Shown: one piece after another, positions 8,701-15,679 of the stretch
Layout of the letters: the number at the start of each line of letters is the position of its first letter
How positions within the stretch are numbered: position 1 is the stretch's first letter
From: Cyclobacteriaceae bacterium
GTDB lineage: Bacteria > Bacteroidota > Bacteroidia > Cytophagales > Cyclobacteriaceae
Length of the DNA: 64,000 bases
Assembly: GCA_016787565.1 (NCBI GenBank)
Contig: JAEUUG010000004.1
Coordinates: 513,827 to 577,826, forward strand
Reading direction: 5' to 3'
Translations under genes and position numbers: made by a program
The notes under the pieces: generated by a model
The model's input: the letters and a program-made list of their open reading frames with translations, nothing else
Told to the model about the DNA's origin: nothing
The model's database searches: none

Positions 8701-9201
8701 TCAATATCCGTGCAACTTCTTCTGTATCTCTTTGCGGGCGTGAAAGATTCTGTTTTTAACTGTACCGATAGGAATGTTCAGATGCTCTGCAATTTCATGA
8801 TACTTATATCCGGAAGTGTGCATCTTGAAGGGAATCAGCAGTTCTTCACGAATCTCATCAATATTTTTCATGATGTCCTTATACTCATAATTAGACCCCG
8901 GTGAGTTAAAGGTGTGCGTATCTTCTACATTAAGGTGATATAATTCCTTAGTTGTATCATGCGAAGTTCTTTCGCGCTTTGTTTTGCGGTAGTTGTTGAT
9001 GAAGGTGTTGCGCATGATTGTAAAGAGCCATCCTTTCAGGTTGGTATCTTCCCGAAATTTGTCACGGTATGTCAGGGCCTTAAGGATGGTATCCTGAACA
9101 AGGTCTAGCCCTTCCTCTTTATCATGTGTAAATCTTCTGGTGAACGAGTACAATGTTCCGCGCAAGCTGGAAACCTGATGGGTAAATTCGATGGCTGTCA
9201 T
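8701..9201 (-). CDS. ECF-type RNA polymerase sigma factor, light/carotenoid operon
   Basis: A 166-residue group 4 sigma factor. Region 2 is seen in LRGTLYSFTRRFTHDKEEGLDLVQDT with GWLFTIMRNTFINNYRK, and region 4 in LIPFKMHTSGYKYHEIAEHL and IPIGTVKNRIFHARKEI (helix-turn-helix). No anti-sigma gene is adjacent, unlike the second ECF gene in the window. Upstream lies a B12-binding MerR regulator, downstream crtI-crtB-idi. The arrangement recalls the LitR-LitS pair of Streptomyces and CarH/CarQ-type control of carotenogenesis in other bacteria. I infer that it directs light-induced transcription of this operon and perhaps of the photolyase run. Confidence 0.93.
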   Translation of the reverse strand: MTAIEFTHQVSSLRGTLYSFTRRFTHDKEEGLDLVQDTILKALTYRDKFREDTNLKGWLFTIMRNTFINNYRKTKRERTSHDTTKELYHLNVEDTHTFNSPGSNYEYKDIMKNIDEIREELLIPFKMHTSGYKYHEIAEHLNIPIGTVKNRIFHARKEIQKKLHGY

Positions 9202-9312
9202 ATTTGTACTGTTTAAATATTAGTTGTAATTGTTAAACAAAACTAACGTTTAAACATCAAATTAGCTATACTTTGTTTAACTAATAATTAGAAATATTAA
9301 ACAAATAATTAA
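9202..9312. promoter_or_regulatory. Cluster of GTTTAA/TTAAAC elements, probable CarH operator and promoter of the sigma-crt operon
   Basis: About 110 AT-rich bases before the sigma ATG hold five copies of a TGTTTAA/TTAAACA core: 9210-9216 (+), 9233-9239 (-), a palindromic GTTTAAAC at 9248-9255, 9274-9280 (+) and 9297-9303 (-). Outer copies are spaced by 23-26 bases. On the minus strand TAGTTTTG (9245-9238) fits the Bacteroidota -7 element TAnnTTTG, but no TTG lies at the right -33 distance; the palindrome occupies the spacer. Repressor binding there would block transcription, as known for CarH/LitR operators, though their consensus differs between phyla. Assignment is inferred. Confidence 0.55.
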
Positions 9313-9362
9313 AAAGGGGAATGAATGGCTATTTTGGAGGTTTCAGCTGCAATTTTAGTTAC

Positions 9363-10229
9363 TTAGAATAGCTGCTTAAGGTCAAGTGCCTTCTTGAAAA
9401 GATGGACATTCGGCCATGCGGGGATGATGTGCTGAACCTGATATCCGGAAGCCAGAATTTTCGCATTTGGAAAATCATCGGACATTTTCTTGAGATAGTG
9501 CTCCATTGTTCCGGAGGGATTGGCTGCTGTCAGGGAGGTAATAATAATTTCAGGATGGTGCGTTTCGTACACGCTTTTCAGGTCTTCATGCGGAACAGTC
9601 TGCCCCAAATAAAAAGTTTTGAATCCTGCTTTCTTAGTCAGGTAGTGGTAAAAAAGTAGTGCAATTTCATGTTGTTCAATTTCCGGTAGGTAGAGCAACG
9701 CCCTTCGCGCACCTTGAGGCGCTATGGGTAAGGCATCAATGGCGACAATGATTTTCTGACGAATCAGGTTGGATACAAAATGCTCTTGGGCCGGTGAGAT
9801 GTTTCCTGTTTGCCACAGCACCCCGATTTTTTCGAGAAAGGGATAAATGATTTCCGTTACGGTTTTTTCAAAATCGAAACGCAACGTTAATCCCGAAATG
9901 GTTTTCTCAAATTTTTCTTCATCCAGATCGACCATGGACACAATCAACTGATCAATATGAATGGAGGCATCATGTTGTGATTGACTCAATTCTATGATCT
10001 TATTTGAAATTTCATCACCCGACATGCCGACTATGCGGGATATCTTTATGCCGTGCGTATTGAGAAGCGATACATTAATAATTTTCTTCAGATCCTCATC
10101 TGAGTAATACCGGATATTGGTTTTGGTGCGCTGGGGTTCGATGAGATGGTGGCGCTTTTCCCAGATGCGAATGGTGTGTGCCTTTATACCCGAAAGTTGT
10201 TCCAGCTCTTTAATAGAGTATTGTCCCAT
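9363..10229 (-). CDS. carH: MerR-family B12-binding photoreceptor-type regulator (CarH/LitR-like)
   Basis: A 288-residue regulator. Residues 1-70 form a MerR helix-turn-helix (YSIKELEQLSGIKAHTIRIW). The rest is a cobalamin-binding half: helical cap with W139-x9-E149-H150 (LWQTGNISPAQEH) and a Rossmann part with E185-Q-H187-E (PEIEQHEIA), where H187 matches the lower axial ligand of CarH proteins. Known CarH tetramers bind DNA with adenosylcobalamin in the dark and fall apart in light. The residue after the Trp, which as I recall is His132 in Thermus CarH and becomes the upper ligand after light, is Gln140 here. It lies upstream of the sigma-crt operon and most likely represses it in the dark. 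Confidence 0.9.
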   Translation of the reverse strand: MGQYSIKELEQLSGIKAHTIRIWEKRHHLIEPQRTKTNIRYYSDEDLKKIINVSLLNTHGIKISRIVGMSGDEISNKIIELSQSQHDASIHIDQLIVSMVDLDEEKFEKTISGLTLRFDFEKTVTEIIYPFLEKIGVLWQTGNISPAQEHFVSNLIRQKIIVAIDALPIAPQGARRALLYLPEIEQHEIALLFYHYLTKKAGFKTFYLGQTVPHEDLKSVYETHHPEIIITSLTAANPSGTMEHYLKKMSDDFPNAKILASGYQVQHIIPAWPNVHLFKKALDLKQLF

Positions 10230-10290
10230 CGTTTATCAATTTAGACGGTAAACACAGGAACATCGGGAATGTTTTTTCCATCGGCTTAGA

Positions 10291-12756
10291 ATGATAACTT
10301 TAGTTTCAATGACGCACCGGCTTTTAAAGATAGGAAAAGATTGGTTTGAGGATAATGACTGGGTGCCATTTGACTTTCAGCTGGAAGCCTGGACTGCTTA
10401 CCTGGATGGATACAGTGGACTAATTAACGCACCTACAGGAAGTGGCAAAACGTATTCACTCCTGATGCCCATTGCACTTGAGTTTGTTCGTGAGCATCCT
10501 CAATTCAAATCGAAAAAAAATACAGGTGTTCAAGCCATCTGGATTACTCCGATACGCGCCTTGTCAAAAGAGATTGAACTTTCCGCAAAGCGGATGTTGG
10601 AGGGCCTTGACTTGCCCTGGCGAGTTGGCGTGCGCTCGGGTGACACCTCTGTGAAAGAACGCGCGAAGCAAAAGGAACGCCCGCCAGAATTGTTAATCAC
10701 TACACCGGAAAGTTTACATTTATTACTGGCCCAGAAAGGGTATCCTGAGTTTTTTAAGAATCTGAAAGTTATTGTAGCCGATGAATGGCATGAATTGATG
10801 GGATCCAAGCGCGGTGTTCAGGTTGAACTGGCGCTTTCGCGGCTAAAGGCCATCAACTCTTCATTAAAGGTCTGGGGTATTTCGGCAACCATTGGTAATA
10901 TGGATCAGGCAGTAGAAGCCCTGCTTGGCAGCCATTTCCGGAAATCTGCCTTTCAAGTAATACGGGCGAATATTGAGAAGAAGGTTGAAGTACTTTCGGT
11001 GATGCCTGATTCTGTTGACCGGATGCCGTGGGCCGGGCATTTAGGAATTCATCTTCTTCAAAAAGTAATTGACATCGTCAAGCAAAGTACTACCACACTC
11101 ATTTTCACCAACACCCGATCATTTGCTGAAATATGGTATCAGAAAATGCTGGACAAAGCACCTGAATTATCGGGTCTTATGGCGATGCATCATGGTTCTA
11201 TCAGTCAGGAGTTACGAAACTGGGTGGAAGATCAGTTGCATGCTGGAAAACTGAAAGTCGTGGTGTGTACATCGAGTTTGGATTTGGGCGTTGATTTTCG
11301 CCCGGTGGAAACAGTAATTCAAATTGGTAGCCCGAAAGGCGTGGCGCGTTTTCTTCAGCGAGCTGGACGCAGCGGACATCAGCCTGGCGCTGTCAGCAGG
11401 ATTTATTTTGTGCCCACCCATTCGCTGGAACTGATGGAAGCGGCTGCTTTGCGCGAAGCCATTGAAAAAAAAGTTGTTGAAGTTCGAATTCCCTATGTTC
11501 GCTCTTTTGATGTGCTGATTCAATACCTGATGACCCTTGCCATTGGCGAAGGATTCGAACCGAATCAAACACTGGAAGAAATCAGGGGTACATTCAGTTA
11601 CAACACTGTTACCGATGATGAGTGGAGTTGGTTGTTAAATTTCATGACCACGGGCGGGGACTCCTTGCAAGCGTATGATGAATACCGAAAAGTGGTGGTT
11701 GATAATGGAGTGTATAAAGTTGAAAACCGGAGCATCGCCATGCGGCATCGCTTGTCGGTGGGTACTATTGTGGGGGATAGTTCATTATTTGTAAAATTCG
11801 TTTCCGGTAAATACCTGGGCACCATTGAAGAGTATTTTATTTCAAGATTGAATCCGGGTGATGTGTTTTGGTTTGCCGGACGAAACCTTGAACTCGTGCG
11901 CATTAAAGAAATGGAAGTGCACGTTCGGAAAACAAACCGTAAGTCAGGTGCTGTGCCTTCGTGGCAGGGTGGCCGCATGCCACTATCATCACAACTGAGT
12001 GAAATGATCCGAAACAAAATGCATGAGGTTGCAACCGGGAAAGAGATCGATCCGGAGTTAAAATTTCTGAAACCTATTTTCGATTTGCAACGCGAACGAT
12101 CACACCTGCCTAACAAAAATGAATTTTTGATTGAGTATGTTGAAACAACAGAAGGGTACCACGTGATGATGTATCCATTTGAAGGTCGGTTTGTTCACGA
12201 AGGTATTGCGGCATTGGTGGCCTATCGCATTGCGCAGATACAACCTATAACATTTTCAATCGCCATGAATGATTATGGATTTGAATTATTATCGGATCAG
12301 CCCATTCCCATTGAAGAAGCTGTTGAGACCGATGTGTTGGGTGTTGCCAACCTCATGAAAGATATTCAGGCCAGCGTCAATTCCACCGAGATGGCCCGGA
12401 GAAAATTCCGCGACATTGCAGCCATCTCCGGATTGGTATTTAAAGGCTATCCGGGTAAACCGGTCAAAGACCGGCACCTTCAGTCATCTGCCCAGTTATT
12501 CTTTAATGTTTTTCATGATTACGAGGCGCATAATCTTTTATTGCTCCAGGCCTTTGAAGAAATGATGGATTTTCAGCTGGAGGAAGCGCGACTTCGCAAG
12601 GCATTGGAACGAATTGCCAGGCAAAAAATCATCATCATGAAACCGGATAAGCCTACACCATTTGCATTTCCGATTATGGTAGACCGTCTGCGCGAAAAAC
12701 TAACCACCGAAAAATTGGAAGACCGCATTCGAAAGATGGCATTGAAGTACGATTGA
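10291..12756 (+). CDS. Ligase-associated DNA damage response DEXH-box helicase (Lhr-like)
   Basis: An 821-residue superfamily 2 helicase. Seen: Q-motif-like FDFQLEAW, Walker A NAPTGSGKTYS, DEWHELMGSKRGVQ (DEXH variant), WGISATIGN, FTNTRSFAE, TSSLDLGVDF and RFLQRAGRSGHQPG, followed by the long Lhr-type C-terminal region. In many bacteria this helicase is encoded with an ATP-dependent DNA ligase, an exonuclease and a PdeM nuclease as a repair module. Here only the PdeM gene follows, 61 bases downstream. The annotated start is ATG 10291; ATG 10309 (MTHRLLKIG) is an alternative. It faces away from carH with a 61-base shared intergenic region. Confidence 0.93.
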   Translation: MITLVSMTHRLLKIGKDWFEDNDWVPFDFQLEAWTAYLDGYSGLINAPTGSGKTYSLLMPIALEFVREHPQFKSKKNTGVQAIWITPIRALSKEIELSAKRMLEGLDLPWRVGVRSGDTSVKERAKQKERPPELLITTPESLHLLLAQKGYPEFFKNLKVIVADEWHELMGSKRGVQVELALSRLKAINSSLKVWGISATIGNMDQAVEALLGSHFRKSAFQVIRANIEKKVEVLSVMPDSVDRMPWAGHLGIHLLQKVIDIVKQSTTTLIFTNTRSFAEIWYQKMLDKAPELSGLMAMHHGSISQELRNWVEDQLHAGKLKVVVCTSSLDLGVDFRPVETVIQIGSPKGVARFLQRAGRSGHQPGAVSRIYFVPTHSLELMEAAALREAIEKKVVEVRIPYVRSFDVLIQYLMTLAIGEGFEPNQTLEEIRGTFSYNTVTDDEWSWLLNFMTTGGDSLQAYDEYRKVVVDNGVYKVENRSIAMRHRLSVGTIVGDSSLFVKFVSGKYLGTIEEYFISRLNPGDVFWFAGRNLELVRIKEMEVHVRKTNRKSGAVPSWQGGRMPLSSQLSEMIRNKMHEVATGKEIDPELKFLKPIFDLQRERSHLPNKNEFLIEYVETTEGYHVMMYPFEGRFVHEGIAALVAYRIAQIQPITFSIAMNDYGFELLSDQPIPIEEAVETDVLGVANLMKDIQASVNSTEMARRKFRDIAAISGLVFKGYPGKPVKDRHLQSSAQLFFNVFHDYEAHNLLLLQAFEEMMDFQLEEARLRKALERIARQKIIIMKPDKPTPFAFPIMVDRLREKLTTEKLEDRIRKMALKYD

Positions 12757-12817
12757 TGATCGTGATCACATAACGATAGGGATTTGAGTTTTTGATAAAA
12801 AAGATTTTTATTGAACC

Positions 12818-13453
12818 ATGGTGGTGAATGTATCCGGTGAGGTGTTGAGACTGCTTCCGCAAAAAGCCGTTTATTGGCAGAAAGAAAGCATGCTGCTGCT
12901 TGCTGATCTTCATTTGGGTAAGGTTAATCATTTTCGAAAATCAGGAATTCCTGTTCCCAGGCGTGCAGGCGACAAAAATATTGAGTTGTTAATGGATGCC
13001 ATACAGGCAACTAAACCAACGCGCGTAATTTGCCTGGGCGATTTATTTCATAGTCACTACAATCCAGATTGGGAAGTTTTTGGTGAAGTAGTGAAACATT
13101 TTCATAACATCTCATTTGAGTTGGTGATGGGCAACCACGATATCATGAGTGATCTTCAGTATTCCCGCAAGGGGATTACCGTGTATACCGAATTACAGCT
13201 GGGTCCGTTTTTATTGACGCACCATCCTGTGGATTTACCTGTTGAAAATTATTATAACCTGGCCGGACATCTTCATCCGGGTGTAAGTTTGAGGGGCAAG
13301 GGTAAACAGTCGCTTACGCTGCCCTGTTTTTATTTTGGCAAACAACAGGGTCTGCTGCCTGCATTTGGTATGTTTACAGGTCTGGCCCGAATTTCGCCTA
13401 AGCCGGAAGACCAGGTTTACATTATTGCAGAGGAGAAAGTTTTGGAAGTTTGA
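12818..13453 (+). CDS. pdeM: Ligase-associated DNA damage response endonuclease PdeM
   Basis: A 211-residue calcineurin-like metallophosphoesterase. Metal-binding motifs are visible in order: LLLADLHLGKVNHFR (DxH), ICLGDLFHSH (GD), LVMGNHDIM (GNHD), LLTHHPVD and AGHLHPG (GHxH). PdeM nucleases belong to the ligase-associated repair set and act with the helicase encoded just upstream. The ATG at 12818 is the natural start. The stop overlaps possible upstream starts of the CapA-like gene, so the three genes may be one transcript. Confidence 0.92.
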   Translation: MVVNVSGEVLRLLPQKAVYWQKESMLLLADLHLGKVNHFRKSGIPVPRRAGDKNIELLMDAIQATKPTRVICLGDLFHSHYNPDWEVFGEVVKHFHNISFELVMGNHDIMSDLQYSRKGITVYTELQLGPFLLTHHPVDLPVENYYNLAGHLHPGVSLRGKGKQSLTLPCFYFGKQQGLLPAFGMFTGLARISPKPEDQVYIIAEEKVLEV

Positions 13454-13476
13454 TGTATAACAACTTTACGGGCAGC

Positions 13477-14823
13477 ATGAAGAAACTTTTGATCATATTT
13501 TTTTTCTATTCGATTAGCGGAGCAGGGCAGGATACCACACGACTATCCTTACTTTTTCTGGGCGATATCATGCAACATGATTCACAAATCGCAGCGGCTT
13601 ACGATCCAACTACCCAGCGATATGATTACGGTTCCTGCTTTCAGTTTGTGAAGCCGTATATCCAGTCGGCTGATATTGCCATCGGTAACCTGGAAGTGAC
13701 ACTGGCAGGGCCCCCGTATAAGGGCTATCCCCAGTTTAGCGCTCCCGATGAATTAGTGCATTCACTGAAATCTATTGGTATGGATGTACTCGTAACGGCC
13801 AATAATCATTGTGTAGACAGAGGAAAAAAGGGATTAGAGCGAACGATTGAAATGTTGGATAGTATCAACTTACCCCATACCGGTACATTTGCGGATGAGG
13901 CTTCTCGTCTGAATGATTATCCGCTTTTCATTCAGAAAAACGGTTTCAAACTGGCGTTGTTAAACTTCACATACGGAACAAACGGATTACCCGTTTATAA
14001 GCCGAATGTGGTTAATATGATTGATACGGCACAGATTCGTCAGGATTTAGTACAGGCAAAAAAACACAAGCCGGATGCCATTATCATCTTTGCACATTGG
14101 GGAGCTGAGTACCAAAACTTACCAATGAAGATTCAGGTAGATTTGACATCTTTCTTTTTCAAGCATGGCGCACAATTGGTTATTGGTGCTCATCCTCATG
14201 TTATTCAGCCGATGGAATGGAGAAAAGACAAAAATCAGCTGGTGGCCTATTCGCTCGGTAACTTTGTATCGGGTCAACGCAAGCGGTATACCGATGGAGG
14301 TGCTATGATACGCGTTGAACTTGAAAAAATTGCCTTTAAACCCGATAGCATTGTAACCAGCATTGACACGGCCGGTTTCATTCTTCAATGGGTATACAGA
14401 ACTGTTGATGCAAAGAAGAAGTATTATGTATTGCCCATTCCGGACTTCGAATCGGATACAACCAATTTTATAAAAGATGCGGCCTCTGTTCTGGCTATGA
14501 AAACATTCATCACGGATTCGCGGGAATTATTGTCACGGCATAATCTTTCCATAACCGAGTGGTCAGCTAAACCGGTGGATGCCAATGTTAGTTACAGTGT
14601 ACAATTAACGGACTTTGATTCACCTATAAGGGATAGTATCCATTCTTCCTTAACTTTTTATGAATGGAACGAAGAACGCGATGCATCAGGAAGGCAAGTG
14701 GTATTTTCCGGTGAGTTTAAAAGTAAGAAGCAAGCCGACCAGCACTGTGAAAAATTAAAAGCATTAGGGGCGCATCAGGCTGTAGTTGTAAAGTATGTGG
14801 AGGGTGTAATGCAAAATGAATAG
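13477..14823 (+). CDS. Exported CapA-family (PGA_cap) protein with C-terminal SPOR-like domain
   Basis: A 448-residue secreted protein. From ATG 13477 there is a clear signal peptide (MKKLLIIFFFYSISGAGQ). The CapA/PGA_cap calcineurin-like fold follows: FLGDIMQHDSQ, IAIGNLEVTLAGPPYKGY, TANNHCVDRGKKGL, IIIFAHWGAEY, GAHPHVIQPMEW and SLGNFVSGQRK. The last 75 or so residues (YSVQLTDFDSPIRDS then FSGEFKSKKQADQHCEKLKA) look like a SPOR domain, which binds denuded peptidoglycan glycan strands. The combination suggests an envelope enzyme kept at cell-wall remodelling sites. CapA proteins are tied to poly-gamma-glutamate or capsule in some bacteria, but no capB or capC lies nearby. Starts at 13453 are also possible. 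Confidence 0.82.
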   Translation: MKKLLIIFFFYSISGAGQDTTRLSLLFLGDIMQHDSQIAAAYDPTTQRYDYGSCFQFVKPYIQSADIAIGNLEVTLAGPPYKGYPQFSAPDELVHSLKSIGMDVLVTANNHCVDRGKKGLERTIEMLDSINLPHTGTFADEASRLNDYPLFIQKNGFKLALLNFTYGTNGLPVYKPNVVNMIDTAQIRQDLVQAKKHKPDAIIIFAHWGAEYQNLPMKIQVDLTSFFFKHGAQLVIGAHPHVIQPMEWRKDKNQLVAYSLGNFVSGQRKRYTDGGAMIRVELEKIAFKPDSIVTSIDTAGFILQWVYRTVDAKKKYYVLPIPDFESDTTNFIKDAASVLAMKTFITDSRELLSRHNLSITEWSAKPVDANVSYSVQLTDFDSPIRDSIHSSLTFYEWNEERDASGRQVVFSGEFKSKKQADQHCEKLKALGAHQAVVVKYVEGVMQNE

Positions 14824-14917
14824 GTTGACCTCGTTCTAAAAAATGTCATTAGTTAGTCGCATGACATGATTTGAATCGATTAACCAATACCGGCAACCTG
14901 TAACCAGAGACTCGTTT

Positions 14918-15643
14918 TTATCTCCTTCTTTTACTTTTTTGCCTTGGTGCCCCGCCACCCGAATTAAAAATTAATCCGATTGAAAACTCTAATCCTGTAA
15001 AATCGATTTTTGCATCAGCGTAATCAATAGATTTTGTTTCAAGGGATGCGCTTCCTCCAGTATAACTTCCTGTAAGGGGCAAAGCAGATTCGCCAATGAG
15101 GTAATTGGTTTCAATGGATACACCAACCTGGCTGGTAACATAAACGGTGAGTTCAGCTCCGGCATGGTAGCCAAAACCTGGCTTGTTTTTGAAACGAACA
15201 TCGGCATTGGCAACCTCCCAGTTTTCGAACGTTCGGATGGACCGGTCCAGGTTTCCATAATTTATTTTCTGACTGAAGCCATAAAATCCAAATACACCAC
15301 CTTTAATATCAAATTCAACATTCGAAGCCTGCAACTGTATCACCAACTCTACAGGAACAAAAATGGTGAAGTTCGGCCCAACCAGCGGCTCTTTGCTCTC
15401 GAAGGGTAAACCCTTTACATTCAGTCCCGACATTCTGTATAAGGAACCTCCCGTTTCAATGGCCAGAAATTTATTCAGGTTGAAGCCAACTCCGCGAATT
15501 GAAAACGGGCTAATCGGTGTAGAGAAATATCCATTCTTTGGAATGAAGTAGGAGAAGGATAAACCGAATTCCTGTGCCTGTATCGTGTTGCTGACAGTGA
15601 GGAGTAAGCATGCAAACAAAAACAGTTTGGTAAATTTTTTCAT
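14918..15643 (-). CDS. Predicted outer-membrane beta-barrel protein, unknown function
   Basis: A 241-residue protein with a signal peptide (MKKFTKLFLFACLLLTVSNT, cleaved near IQAQ). The mature part has alternating strands rich in Gly, Phe and Tyr, such as GLSFSYFIPKNG, FGYHAGAELTVYVTSQVGVSIE and FTGLEFSIGLIFNSG, consistent with an outer-membrane barrel. The very C terminus is a basic tail (RQKSKRRR) after the last strand, which is atypical for BAM substrates. It sits convergent to the CapA-like gene and 36 bases downstream of the LTA-synthase-type gene on the same strand. I do not recognise a specific family. Confidence 0.65.
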   Translation of the reverse strand: MKKFTKLFLFACLLLTVSNTIQAQEFGLSFSYFIPKNGYFSTPISPFSIRGVGFNLNKFLAIETGGSLYRMSGLNVKGLPFESKEPLVGPNFTIFVPVELVIQLQASNVEFDIKGGVFGFYGFSQKINYGNLDRSIRTFENWEVANADVRFKNKPGFGYHAGAELTVYVTSQVGVSIETNYLIGESALPLTGSYTGGSASLETKSIDYADAKIDFTGLEFSIGLIFNSGGGAPRQKSKRRR

Positions 15644-15679
15644 GATGATAGTTCGTGTTCAGGATGAATCAAGCGTACG

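Noticed and set aside
11212..12116. Minus-strand open frames opposite the helicase
   Set aside because: Shadow frames of a well-supported gene with no recognisable protein features.
14844..14866. TGTCAT...ATGACA inverted repeat between the CapA-like gene and the convergent outer-membrane protein gene
   Set aside because: Only a six-base stem, an eleven-base loop and no T-run; not good enough for a terminator and no sign of an operator.
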